Origin: Bacteroidales bacterium
Lineage (GTDB): Bacteria > Bacteroidota > Bacteroidia > Bacteroidales > Prolixibacteraceae
Direction: 5' to 3'
Length of the DNA stretch: 63,743 nt
Assembly (NCBI GenBank): GCA_012719495.1
Contig: JAAYAG010000085.1
Coordinates: 1 to 63,743, forward strand
Shown here: in pieces, positions 44,539 through 53,762 of the stretch
How the letters are laid out: each line of letters begins with the position of its first letter
Numbering within the stretch: position 1 is the first letter of the stretch
Translations under genes and position numbers: made by a program
Notes under the pieces: model-generated
The model's input: the letters and a program-made list of their open reading frames with translations, nothing else
Told to the model about the DNA's origin: nothing
The model's database searches: none

Positions 44539-46419
44539 ATGGTTAGAGAGAACAGAAACCCATTATCCTCCGATAGAAATATACTGTCGATAATCCTGGT
44601 TGGTATTGTGTTGATATTGATTGCCTTCTGGCCAACATTCAATGCCGGCTTTGTAAACTGGGATGATAATTTGTATGTGTATGAGAACGCAACTGTTCAA
44701 TCGCTTTCAAATTTAGGAAAGATTATTAGTGAACCTGTTGCAGGCAATTATCACCCACTGACTATGATCTCGCTTGCTGTAGATTACGCCATATCGAGCG
44801 GAAAAGCTGGGTGGTTTCACGCGGTTAACCTATTCTTACACATTATAAATTTTGTTCTTGTTTTCCTGTTGTTTTATCATCTTTCGGGAAAGAAGAAGTG
44901 GCTGGCAGCTGTAGTGGCTTTTCTCTTTGCCTTGCACCCGCTTCATGTAGAATCTGTTGCGTGGATATCGGAACGAAAAGATGTTTTGTATAGTGCCTTC
45001 TTCCTTGGTGCACTGTTATTGTACTTATCTTATTTGAAAGATAAACGCCCTGTGCGTCTTTTGGGGGTTGGAGTGTTGTTTCTGTTCTCCTTACTTTCGA
45101 AACCTGCTGCGGTTGTGTTTCCGTTGGTGTTACTTGTAATCGATTTTTATTATAGCCGTTTGGGCGAAAGAAAAACGTATATCGAGAAAATCCCGTTTTT
45201 TGTTATGTCGCTCATTTTTGGCATAATAACCCTCAGTGTTCAAAAAAGCGCAGGATCTTTTTCCGATACCCAACTTTACCCGCTTGTATCGCGTTTCTTT
45301 TTTGCAAATTACGGGGTGGCATTTTATCTTTTTAAAGCGTTGATCCCATTTAATTTGAGCGCATTTTATTCGTTCCCTGCTGTTAATCAGGCCTTGCCGG
45401 TTTATTATTATCTTTCGTTGCTGGTAACCTTGGCGTTGCTTGGTTTGGTTGTTTTTTCTGCCAAGAAGAATAAGGTGTTGACCTTTTCTATTTTATTTTA
45501 TGTGATTAACCTGATTTTGGTGTTACAGTTTCTTTCTGTAGGAAGTGCAGTAGTTGCCGATCGGTATTCATATCTTCCCTTGTTGGGTCCGTTCTTTTTG
45601 GTTGGTTTCTATGTGCAAAAAGTTATTGATGCTAACAGTGGTAAATTGACTTCCGTACTTTGGAGTATAGCGTTTGTAGTACTGTTGGGGCTTACTATAC
45701 TTACCCGACGACAAGTTTCTACATGGCAAAATGGTGCAACGCTTTGGGAACAAGCCATAAAGGCTGCGCCAAGTGGACAGGCATATTCGAACCGGGCACA
45801 AATTTATCGCGAAGAAGGAAATGTTGACAAGGCATTTGAGATGTATTCAAAGGCTATTGAAACAGATCGTTACGAGAGTGATGCATTAATCAATCGTGCC
45901 AATATTTATTTTAACAGGGGGAAATATCAGCAAGCAATCGAAGATTATTCTGCCTGTATTGCGATAGAACCCAAAAATGATAAAGCCCTGGCAAACAGGG
46001 GTGCCGCATATCTGGCCTTGGGGAAAAACGAGTTGGCTTTGGCTGACCTTAACCGTACTATCGAACTTAACCCTTCAACGAATAATGGGTTTAAAAACAG
46101 GGCGATGCTGTATCTTATGACGGGACAATACCAACTGTCTATTAACGATTATATGTCGCATTTGTCGATTGCTCCCGATCGTGACGGGGAAATTTGGTAT
46201 AAGATTGGGTATAGTTATCAGCAGATGGGGCAACATGCCAAAGCCATCGATGCTTTTACCCAGGCACTACGCTGTAGGGAGAAGGGGCATTTTTATGCTG
46301 CTCGCGCATTATCGCTTGTTTATGCAGGTAATCTTCAGGCAGCCCGGGCCGACGCCTCCAAAGCTGCTTCGTTGGGAGCTGAAGTTGATCAATTAGTGGT
46401 TTCAGCGCTTTCAAAATAG
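44539..46419 (+). CDS. TMTC-like GT-C membrane protein with C-terminal TPRs
   Basis: 626 aa. About eleven membrane helices in residues 15-400. The first external loop has GFVNWDDNLYVYEN, the acidic motif position of GT-C glycosyltransferases, and the HPLHVESVAWISERKDVLYS block is characteristic of the TMTC protein O-mannosyltransferase family and its bacterial relatives. Residues 410-620 hold five or six TPRs (AYSNRAQIYREEGNVDKAFE; ALANRGAAYLALGKNELALA). It would transfer a sugar from a lipid-linked donor on the outer face of the inner membrane, perhaps to protein, but acceptor and donor are unknown. It stands alone on the plus strand. Confidence 0.8.
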   Translation: MVRENRNPLSSDRNILSIILVGIVLILIAFWPTFNAGFVNWDDNLYVYENATVQSLSNLGKIISEPVAGNYHPLTMISLAVDYAISSGKAGWFHAVNLFLHIINFVLVFLLFYHLSGKKKWLAAVVAFLFALHPLHVESVAWISERKDVLYSAFFLGALLLYLSYLKDKRPVRLLGVGVLFLFSLLSKPAAVVFPLVLLVIDFYYSRLGERKTYIEKIPFFVMSLIFGIITLSVQKSAGSFSDTQLYPLVSRFFFANYGVAFYLFKALIPFNLSAFYSFPAVNQALPVYYYLSLLVTLALLGLVVFSAKKNKVLTFSILFYVINLILVLQFLSVGSAVVADRYSYLPLLGPFFLVGFYVQKVIDANSGKLTSVLWSIAFVVLLGLTILTRRQVSTWQNGATLWEQAIKAAPSGQAYSNRAQIYREEGNVDKAFEMYSKAIETDRYESDALINRANIYFNRGKYQQAIEDYSACIAIEPKNDKALANRGAAYLALGKNELALADLNRTIELNPSTNNGFKNRAMLYLMTGQYQLSINDYMSHLSIAPDRDGEIWYKIGYSYQQMGQHAKAIDAFTQALRCREKGHFYAARALSLVYAGNLQAARADASKAASLGAEVDQLVVSALSK

Positions 46420-46618
46420 AAACTATATCAGGTTCTTTCGTGCTTGTAATAGGATCACCTGTTTATCGGTACAAAACTTAGTTTTACCTTACTTTTGCTG
46501 CATTTCATCTGTTTTTCATCATTATGGTAAACAATCTTTTGTTTTTGTATCCATCTTTGTTGTTCGTTTCAGGCATTTATTTGCTTTTTTGAATATCAAC
46601 CATTGAAAAACAACACTA

Positions 46619-47731
46619 ATGCAACGAGCTTTTTACATCGATCGGCTGCGGATAATTTTAACCATGCTGGTTATTTTTCATCATACGGCAATAACATTTG
46701 GCGCTATTGGGGGCTGGTATTATTTTAGTAAACCGGTCGAGGGGTTAGCGCAACAGTTGTTGTCGCTATGTATGGCTGTAGATCAGTCTTACTTCATGAG
46801 TTTTTTCTTCTTTCTTTCGGCCTTACTGATGCCCGACTCATACGAGCGCAAAGGGTTTAGCAAATTTATTGTCGACCGCCTTATTCGATTGGGAATTCCC
46901 TTAATATTTTATGTGCTGATCATTCACCCGTTATTGGTATATGGAATTTTTACTTATCAGGAACAACCTACGGGAACATTGTTTGAATTTGTTAGAAATA
47001 TGATTTTGCATCATCCCGAACCGGGGCCTATGTGGTTTGTTCTAACGTTATTACTGTTTGAAATTGGGTATGCTATGATCCGCCATTTTTCGAAACGCGA
47101 TTATGTTTTGCCCTCGAAGGGAAAGTTGCCCACGGTTTTGTCGGTTGTCGCTTTCATGTTGGTGTCGGGGTTGGCAGCTTTTGTAATACGGCTTGTGTTC
47201 CCAGTTGGGAAAAGCTTTTTTGGTTTGCAGTTTGGTTATTTTCCCCTCTACATAGGTATGTATATTGTTGGTGTTTTGGCTAATCGCAGGAAGTGGATTG
47301 AACAACTTTCTCCGGTATATGTTCGACCATGGTTTCTGGTGTCGCTGGTCGCAATTCTCGCTGCAATAGTATTGTTTCCTATTGGAATGAAAGGGGGTAA
47401 TTTTGAATCAATATCAGGCGGTATTAATCCATTAGCCATTTTTTATGCGATGTGGGAACCCTTGGTTTGTGTTGGTTTCTGCTCTTTTTTTACATGTTGG
47501 TTCAGCAAAAAATTTAGTTCCAGAAACAACTTAGTGTTGGCTTTTTCGAGTGATAGTTATACTGCCTACATTATACATCCAGTTATTTTGGTTGGATTTA
47601 CTTTTCTTTCTGAGCAGTTGAATGTTGCGCCGTTATTAAGGTTTGTTTTTGTTCTTGTAGTGGCAATCCCGATGTGTTTTTTTGCTGCCCGTCTTATTCG
47701 TAAAGTTCCCGGAGTAAAGAGAGTGTTATAA
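46619..47731 (+). CDS. Acyltransferase family 3 membrane protein
   Basis: 370 aa, ten or so membrane helices. The family start is clear: FYIDRLRIILTMLVIFHHTA, with the His pair in the first helix presumed to be catalytic. Later DRLIRLGIPLIFYVLIIHPL, GPMWFVLTLLLFEIGYAMI and YTAYIIHPVILVGFTF are typical. These proteins O-acylate sugars or other surface molecules using acyl-CoA from the cytoplasm. It is convergent with nifJ; a nifJ terminator lies between. Confidence 0.85.
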   Translation: MQRAFYIDRLRIILTMLVIFHHTAITFGAIGGWYYFSKPVEGLAQQLLSLCMAVDQSYFMSFFFFLSALLMPDSYERKGFSKFIVDRLIRLGIPLIFYVLIIHPLLVYGIFTYQEQPTGTLFEFVRNMILHHPEPGPMWFVLTLLLFEIGYAMIRHFSKRDYVLPSKGKLPTVLSVVAFMLVSGLAAFVIRLVFPVGKSFFGLQFGYFPLYIGMYIVGVLANRRKWIEQLSPVYVRPWFLVSLVAILAAIVLFPIGMKGGNFESISGGINPLAIFYAMWEPLVCVGFCSFFTCWFSKKFSSRNNLVLAFSSDSYTAYIIHPVILVGFTFLSEQLNVAPLLRFVFVLVVAIPMCFFAARLIRKVPGVKRVL

Positions 47732-47763
47732 CCTGAGATGTATCTAAAGATTCGATGAAAATA

Positions 47764-47793
47764 AAACCGCCCCTCCTTTCGGAAGAGCGGTTT
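47764..47793 (-). terminator. Intrinsic terminator of nifJ
   Basis: On the minus strand a 13-bp stem (AAACCGCUCUUCC with GGAGGGGCGGUUU, two G-U pairs) closed by a GAAA tetraloop is followed by TTTTATTTT. It begins about 40 bp after the stop. It may also stop the convergent acyltransferase transcript. Confidence 0.88.
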
Positions 47794-47833
47794 CTCCAAT
47801 TTATTGAAATTCAATTTTGCATTTTCAATTGAA

Positions 47834-50800
47834 TTACTCGCCCCACTTTTGGTCGGCCATGCGTTTGTACGAGTTGTAGCGCCATTTCGCATTTTCTTCT
47901 GAAGCTTTGAACAGAGCATCGGCTTCGGCTGGGAACTGCTTCTTAAGCGAGGTGTAACGTACTTCGCCAGCGAGGAATCCCTGGAATTTGCTCCAATCAG
48001 GATCGTTGCTGTCGAGAGAGAACGGATTTTTACCCTCTTCTTCAAGAGCTGGATTGTAGCGGTACAAATGCCAGTATCCTGATTCAACAGCCAGTTTTTC
48101 TTCTTGTTGGGTTTTGCCCATACCTGCACGTAGCCCGTGGTTGATACAAGGAGCATAAGCAATAATCAACGATGGCCCTGGATATGCTTCTGCTTCGCGT
48201 AAGGCTTTGAAGTATTGCGATTGGTTTGCCCCCATTGCTACTTGGGCAACGTAAACGTAACCATAGCTCATTGCCATTACACCAAGGTCTTTTTTGCGAA
48301 CTCTTTTTCCTGATGCAGCAAATTTAGCTACGGCACCAACTGGGGTCGATTTTGATGACTGACCTCCGGTGTTTGAGTAAACTTCGGTATCGAGAACCAA
48401 AACGTTAACGTCTTTTCCGCTGGCAAGTACGTGGTCGAGGCCACCGTAACCGATGTCATAAGCCCATCCGTCGCCACCAAAAATCCATTGTGACTTTTTA
48501 ACGAGGTATTGTTTCAAGCCAGTGATAACTTTTGCAGTTTCGCTGTTTACACCTTTAATTGCTGCCAATACTTTAGCCGATGCTGCTTTCGAAGCTTCGC
48601 TATTGTCTTTTCCTGCCAACCATTCGGTATAAGCTTCTTTTTCTGCATCGGTAACGCCAGCGGCAATTGCATCGGTCATAACCATGGCAAGGCGGTCGCG
48701 TTGAGCATTTACACCTTCGTTCATACCAAAACCATATTCGGCATTGTCTTCGAACAACGAGTTAGCCCAAGCCACACCTTGTCCGCTTACTTTGTTTTTG
48801 CAATATGGAGTTGAAGGAGCCGATCCGCCATAGATTGAAGTACAACCTGTAGCATTGGCAACCATCATTTGTTCGCCAAATAATTGAGTAATGGTTTTGA
48901 TGTATGGAGTTTCGCCACAACCTGCACAAGCACCTGAAAACTCGAACAATGGTTGAGCAAACTGTGAGTTTTTAACTGTTTTGGTTTTGTCAACCACGGT
49001 GTCTTTATAACCTACTTTTTCGTCCATGTATTTGAAACGTTCAACTTCGGCCATTTGCGATTCGAGCGATTTCATTACAAGGGCTTTTTCTTTAGCAGGA
49101 CAAACATCGGCACAGTTACCGCAACCAGTACAGTCGAGTGGAGAAACCTGGATTTTGAATTTCAATCCACCAAACATTTTAGCTGGCGTAGCTTCTTTAA
49201 CAACAGTTCCGGCTGGTGCAGCAGCCGCTTCTTCGTCGGTCAATAAGAAAGGACGGATAGCAGCGTGAGGACACACATAAGCACATTGGTTACATTGGAT
49301 ACAGTTGTCGGCTTGCCACTCGGGAGTGGTTATGGCGATACCGCGTTTTTCGTAGGCCGATGTTCCAGAAATGAATGTGCCATCTTCATATCCGTTGAAT
49401 GCTGAAACAGGAAGGCTTCCACCATCTTGAGCATTAATAACGTCAACAATTTTAGTGATGAATTCTGGGCGTGAAGTATCAGCAACTTCATTTTCAACAG
49501 TGAGTTTTGCCCATTCGGCAGGAACTTCAACTTTTACAACATTTTGACCACCTGCATCAACAGCGGCATAGTTCATCTTAACAATGTTTTCGCCCTTCTT
49601 TCCATACGATTTGTCGATGGCCTTTTTCATGTGGTCAACAGCCACTTCGTAAGGAATAACGCCGGTAATTTTGAAGAATGCTGATTGAAGGATGGTATTT
49701 GCACGGTTGCCCAGACCAATCTCTTCGGCCAATTCAGTAGCTTTGATTATGTAGAAGTTGATTTCGTTTTCAGCCAAATATTTTTTCATTTTAGCTGGCA
49801 AACGATCTTTGGTTTCTTCTACATCCCAAATAGTATTGAAAAGGAAGCTACCGCCTTTCTTCAAGCCTTTCAACACATCGTAAAGGTGAATGTATGCAGG
49901 AACGTGGCAAGCCACAAAGTCGGCAGTGGTTACTAAATAAGTTGAACGGATTGGGCTGTCGCCAAAACGAAGGTGCGAGCAGGTAAAACCGCCCGATTTC
50001 TTCGAGTCGTATTCGAAATAACCCTGACAATATTTATCGGTTGTGTCGCCAATGATTTTGATCGAGTTTTTGTTAGCACCCACCGTGCCGTCTGATCCTA
50101 AACCATAAAATTTAGCTTCAACGATGTCGTTTGGCGAAACTTTGATTTCAGGAATAACAGGAAGCGAAGTGAAGGTCACATCATCGACAATACCGATTGT
50201 GAATTTATTTTTAGGCTCGTTCATTTCGAGGTTTTTGTAAACCGCCAAAATTTGAGCAGGTGTAGTATCTTTTGATCCTAAACCGTAACGGCCACCAACA
50301 ACAACCGGCCATTGTTTGAACGGAGCTTTACCAGCTTCGAGGGCTTCGCCAATAGCGTTGCGGATATCGAGGTAAAGAGGTTCGCCCAGCGATCCTGGTT
50401 CTTTTGTGCGGTCGAGCACTGCAATACGTTTAGTTGTTGCAGGGAAAGCCTTCATTAAGTGAGCAGTAGAGAATGGACGGTAAAGGTGAACGGCAACCAA
50501 ACCTACTTTTTTGCCTTGAGCCATCAAGTAATCGATTACTTCTTTTGTTGTTTCGGTTACAGAACCCATTGCAACGATGATGTCGGTAGCATCTTCAGCT
50601 CCGTAATAATCGAACAGGTGGTATTCGCGACCAGTAATCTTAGTGATTTCGCTCATGTAGTTTTCTACAATTTCAGGAACTGCATTGTAGAATTTGTTCG
50701 AAGCTTCTCTTCCCTGGAAGTAGATGTCGGGGTTTTGAGCAGTACCGCGTTCTACAGGGTTTTCTGGATTCAATGCTTTATCACGGAATGCCTGGATAAG

Positions 50801-51400
50801 GTCCATGTCGATCAAAGGCATCATTTGTTCCTGAGTAATTACTTCAATTTTCTGTAATTCGTGTGAAGTACGGAAACCATCGAAGAATGCACAGAAAGGC
50901 ACTTTTGATTTTAATGTAGCAAGGTGGGAAACACCTGCCAGGTCCATCTCTTCCTGAACAGAACCAGCTGCAAGGAATGCGAAACCAGTCTGACGTGCAG
51001 CATAGATATCGCTATGGTCACCAAAAATTGATAATGCATGAGCTGCCAACGCGCGTGCACTTACGTGGAAAACACATGGCAACAATTCGCCGGCAATTTT
51101 GTACATGTTAGGGATCATCAGCAGCAATCCCTGAGATGCAGTGTAAGTTGTTGTTAATGCACCACTTTGCAATGCACCGTGCACTGCACCGGCTGCGCCA
51201 CCTTCACTTTGCATTTCGGCCAGGCGCACTGGGCGACCGAATATGTTTGTTTTTCCGTTAGCAGCCCATTCGTCAACATATTCTGCCATTGTCGACGAAG
51301 GAGTGATCGGATAGATACAAGCCACTTCGCTGAACATATAGCTCATCCACGCTGCTGCATAGTTCCCGTCACAGGTAACAAACTTTTTTTCTTTTGCCAT
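47834..51400 (-). CDS. nifJ: Pyruvate:ferredoxin (flavodoxin) oxidoreductase
   Basis: 1188 aa, full length for the single-chain homodimeric enzyme. It oxidatively decarboxylates pyruvate to acetyl-CoA, passing electrons to ferredoxin or flavodoxin. Visible parts: N-terminal pyruvate-binding domain (CIYPITPSSTMAEYVDEWAA), EKR-like region (GLGSDGTVGANKNSIKIIGD), two [4Fe-4S] motifs (CIQCNQCAYVCPHAA; CTGCGNCADVCPA), proximal cluster Cys in GACAGCGETPYIK, and the thiamine-diphosphate domain (GGDGWAYDIGYGGLDHVL; DTEVYSNTGGQSSKSTPVGA). It marks an anaerobic energy metabolism. Monocistronic, with a strong terminator. Confidence 0.97.
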   Translation of the reverse strand: MAKEKKFVTCDGNYAAAWMSYMFSEVACIYPITPSSTMAEYVDEWAANGKTNIFGRPVRLAEMQSEGGAAGAVHGALQSGALTTTYTASQGLLLMIPNMYKIAGELLPCVFHVSARALAAHALSIFGDHSDIYAARQTGFAFLAAGSVQEEMDLAGVSHLATLKSKVPFCAFFDGFRTSHELQKIEVITQEQMMPLIDMDLIQAFRDKALNPENPVERGTAQNPDIYFQGREASNKFYNAVPEIVENYMSEITKITGREYHLFDYYGAEDATDIIVAMGSVTETTKEVIDYLMAQGKKVGLVAVHLYRPFSTAHLMKAFPATTKRIAVLDRTKEPGSLGEPLYLDIRNAIGEALEAGKAPFKQWPVVVGGRYGLGSKDTTPAQILAVYKNLEMNEPKNKFTIGIVDDVTFTSLPVIPEIKVSPNDIVEAKFYGLGSDGTVGANKNSIKIIGDTTDKYCQGYFEYDSKKSGGFTCSHLRFGDSPIRSTYLVTTADFVACHVPAYIHLYDVLKGLKKGGSFLFNTIWDVEETKDRLPAKMKKYLAENEINFYIIKATELAEEIGLGNRANTILQSAFFKITGVIPYEVAVDHMKKAIDKSYGKKGENIVKMNYAAVDAGGQNVVKVEVPAEWAKLTVENEVADTSRPEFITKIVDVINAQDGGSLPVSAFNGYEDGTFISGTSAYEKRGIAITTPEWQADNCIQCNQCAYVCPHAAIRPFLLTDEEAAAAPAGTVVKEATPAKMFGGLKFKIQVSPLDCTGCGNCADVCPAKEKALVMKSLESQMAEVERFKYMDEKVGYKDTVVDKTKTVKNSQFAQPLFEFSGACAGCGETPYIKTITQLFGEQMMVANATGCTSIYGGSAPSTPYCKNKVSGQGVAWANSLFEDNAEYGFGMNEGVNAQRDRLAMVMTDAIAAGVTDAEKEAYTEWLAGKDNSEASKAASAKVLAAIKGVNSETAKVITGLKQYLVKKSQWIFGGDGWAYDIGYGGLDHVLASGKDVNVLVLDTEVYSNTGGQSSKSTPVGAVAKFAASGKRVRKKDLGVMAMSYGYVYVAQVAMGANQSQYFKALREAEAYPGPSLIIAYAPCINHGLRAGMGKTQQEEKLAVESGYWHLYRYNPALEEEGKNPFSLDSNDPDWSKFQGFLAGEVRYTSLKKQFPAEADALFKASEENAKWRYNSYKRMADQKWGE

Positions 51401-51471
51401 AACTTCTTCAGTGTTATTAATTATTGTTATATTTTTTTTCTATCTCGTTTATTTTCTTTCAATTATTGATG

Positions 51472-52650
51472 TTAATACAAAAAGCCAAACAGCCACAGTG
51501 GAATTTTTCTGTCTTCACCAATTTCGATGCGGTCTGAGGCTGCATAACTATTTTCGTTGACTGGTTCGGCATATTTCCCGCCTACTGTAAAACAATAGTT
51601 GTTGTTTACTTTAAAATCGAAGCCTTCAACTCCTTTTATATCATTGCGGTAACTAACCTGATTGTAAAAGAATGTTTGCCTGTTGGTAGCATTGTCGTTG
51701 TTTTCAGGAGCTACTGCGTGTAAAATATTGGTGTTGTGCAGATAAATCTTGGTTGGTTTTTTTTGCTGATCTTCGTCTCCGTTTGTATAAAGAAGGTTGA
51801 TCAACCGGGCGTTTTTCAGGTAACGGAGATAGTTCATTACAGTAGCCCTTGATGTGGTTATCTCGTTGCTGAGTTTGCTCACGTTGGGCGAGAATGGCAC
51901 TTCTTTGGCTACAATGTAAAGTAACTTTCTAAGCTTGGGGAGATATTTCAGGTCGATTTGGTTAAGGTAAGTTACATCGATTTCGAGGGCCAGGTTGATG
52001 TGTTTCAGCAGGTCATCGGAAAAATAACTGTGGCGGTCAAGAAAATAAGGGTAATAGCCATATTGAAGATAATCGGTAAAGTAGGCCAGGGGTTTTACTT
52101 TTGATACAATTTGATTGGCTATTTCGACGTGGTTTTCAATGATTTCCTCAAAATCGTAGCATTTAAAATTGTTGTTTGTACGATAATTCAGGAACTCACG
52201 GAACGAAAGCCCCGGGAGGTGATAAATTTTTGCAATATCTTTCAAGTAATCGTTCCCTTCGATGACCCTCAAAACCGGCGAAGCAGAAAAAATAATGCTT
52301 AGTCCGGGCAGTTTGTCGTAACATTCGCGCAGTTCTTCTGCCCATCCCGGGTATTTGTGTATCTGGTCGAGCACAAGCACTTTGCCGCCGCGTTTGTAGA
52401 ATTCATCGGCAAAGCCCGATATTTTCCTGCGGGTAAAATAAAAACTGTTAAGGTTGATGTAAAGGCTTTCTTTGGGGTCTGGAAATTTCTCACGGATGCA
52501 ATCGATCAGGAACGAGGTTTTACCAACACCGCGAAATCCTTTTATGGCAATGAGCCGTTCGTTCCAATCAATTTCGTCGATGAGTTCCCTTCTGACTACG
52601 CTTTTTGTGCTGTTTATCATGTTTTTATGTGCATCCCAGAAAAAATCCAT
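51472..52650 (-). CDS. AAA_14/DUF4143-type ATPase
   Basis: About 392 aa. Walker A is AIKGFRGVGKTSFLID and the Walker B-like strand is KVLVLDQIHKYPGWAEELRE. SIIFSASPVLRV is the sensor region, and GLSFREFLNYRTNNNF is the family LxGRSFxEFL equivalent. A winged-helix region (LSNEITTSRATVMNYLRYLK) and a C-terminal DUF4143-like part follow. ATG 52650 is preferred over 52692 or 52770 because a perfect -7 element lies between. Such ATPases are abundant in anaerobes and of unclear function; the C-terminus lacks an obvious nuclease Asp/Glu-x-Lys. Confidence 0.85.
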   Translation of the reverse strand: MDFFWDAHKNMINSTKSVVRRELIDEIDWNERLIAIKGFRGVGKTSFLIDCIREKFPDPKESLYINLNSFYFTRRKISGFADEFYKRGGKVLVLDQIHKYPGWAEELRECYDKLPGLSIIFSASPVLRVIEGNDYLKDIAKIYHLPGLSFREFLNYRTNNNFKCYDFEEIIENHVEIANQIVSKVKPLAYFTDYLQYGYYPYFLDRHSYFSDDLLKHINLALEIDVTYLNQIDLKYLPKLRKLLYIVAKEVPFSPNVSKLSNEITTSRATVMNYLRYLKNARLINLLYTNGDEDQQKKPTKIYLHNTNILHAVAPENNDNATNRQTFFYNQVSYRNDIKGVEGFDFKVNNNYCFTVGGKYAEPVNENSYAASDRIEIGEDRKIPLWLFGFLY

Positions 52651-52668
52651 GAGCTCAATTTTGAAAAA

Positions 52669-52676
52669 CAAAGATA
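52669..52676 (-). promoter_or_regulatory. Bacteroidota -7 element for the AAA ATPase gene
   Basis: TATCTTTG on the minus strand, 18 nt before ATG 52650. It lies inside the longer frame and decides the start. Confidence 0.5.
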
Positions 52677-53163
52677 GTGAATAATTCATTTTTTTGTAAT
52701 GTACAGATGGCAATCGTGTGTAAATAGTGTAATTTGGAATTGATAAAAATAAACTAGAAAAGGTAGACATGATGTTATTGGACTCTTTGCTGGCTTTGGT
52801 AATGAAATTTAGGTTTCCTTATTCGATACTAATTCGACCTTCTTATTTCGGCTAATTTTACAAACACAAAATCACTGTTTAATGAACTGAAATCCTCATG
52901 GTTATTTTCTGCCTTAAACCTTTTTTTCTATTTTTAGTCATATTACTTTTAGCAAAAGATGTATTTCTGTTTTGTTTTTCAATTGATTAATTACTAGGCG
53001 TTTAAAAAATTAACGGTCATAAATTGTCGTTCATCTCTGGATTAGAAATTATTTGAACAGTATTTTGACTGCGAATATGCTTATGGTTACATTGTTATTT
53101 GCCAGGCAGATGCATCTTTTGTATGAGTGAAAATTGCTTTATCAACCTTGAAAACTAATTCCG
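52677..53163. other. AT-rich divergent intergenic region
   Basis: About 490 bases between the AAA ATPase and the flavodoxin-like gene. No gene, repeat or strong hairpin was recognised, and only imperfect -7 sequences (TATTTTTA, TACTTTTA) point to the right. Confidence 0.4.
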
Positions 53164-53760
53164 ATGGATAAAAGAAGTTTTTTCAAAACCAGTATGGTGG
53201 CCTTGGGTGGCTTGCTAATCCCACGTAAAATGTTGGCGCTGGAATACTATCCAGCAACAAAAAATGGAGAATGGGCCATTTTGTATGGCACATGGTGTGG
53301 TTCTACTCGTGATGCAAGTGTTTGGATATCAGAAGGAATGAATGGAATCGCCAATGTTTTTGATGTGCGCGAAAATCCCGATTTATCGAAGTATAAACAC
53401 ATTGTTATAGGAGGGGCTATTAGAGCAGGAGTCGTTCCTAAAGAACTTCAGACATATCTCGAGAACAATAAATCGGTCATTGATGGCAAGGTTAGGGGCT
53501 TATTTGCTGTTTGCGGAAACATGAAGCAACCTGTGAATCAGGAGCAACACAACAGGCTTATAAACAATCATCTGGCAAAGCTTGCTGGCGCAGGAAATGT
53601 GCCTTCGAAGGTTTTTCTGGGGCGCATCACCTTTGGGCTTATGGAGCCCGATGTTCAGAAACAAATGCGTTCGATGATGAATAATGAAGAATACGATAAT
53701 CTTAAACGAAGCGAATGTCTCGACTTTGGTCGTGAAGTTTTTAAATCTATAAACCAATAA
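53164..53760 (+). CDS. Exported flavodoxin-like protein with Tat-like leader
   Basis: 198 aa. The first residues, MDKRSFFKTSMVALGGLLIP, look like a twin-arginine leader in which the pair is Lys-Arg, before a hydrophobic stretch. Residues 35-195 resemble flavodoxin-domain proteins of the HemG-like group: AILYGTWCGSTRDASVWISE in place of the FMN phosphate loop, YKHIVIGGAIRAGVVPKELQ, and VRGLFAVCGN. Secretion of a folded flavoprotein by Tat would fit, but no twin Arg is present, so the route is inference. The carboxylesterase gene follows after 2 bp, so they are one operon. Confidence 0.7.
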   Translation: MDKRSFFKTSMVALGGLLIPRKMLALEYYPATKNGEWAILYGTWCGSTRDASVWISEGMNGIANVFDVRENPDLSKYKHIVIGGAIRAGVVPKELQTYLENNKSVIDGKVRGLFAVCGNMKQPVNQEQHNRLINNHLAKLAGAGNVPSKVFLGRITFGLMEPDVQKQMRSMMNNEEYDNLKRSECLDFGREVFKSINQ

Positions 53761-53762
53761 TA

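Noticed and set aside
47566-48162. 198-codon minus-strand frame across the nifJ end and the acyltransferase end
   Set aside because: It is out of frame with nifJ over the conserved C-terminal sequence and antisense to the acyltransferase; both real genes have clear family motifs.
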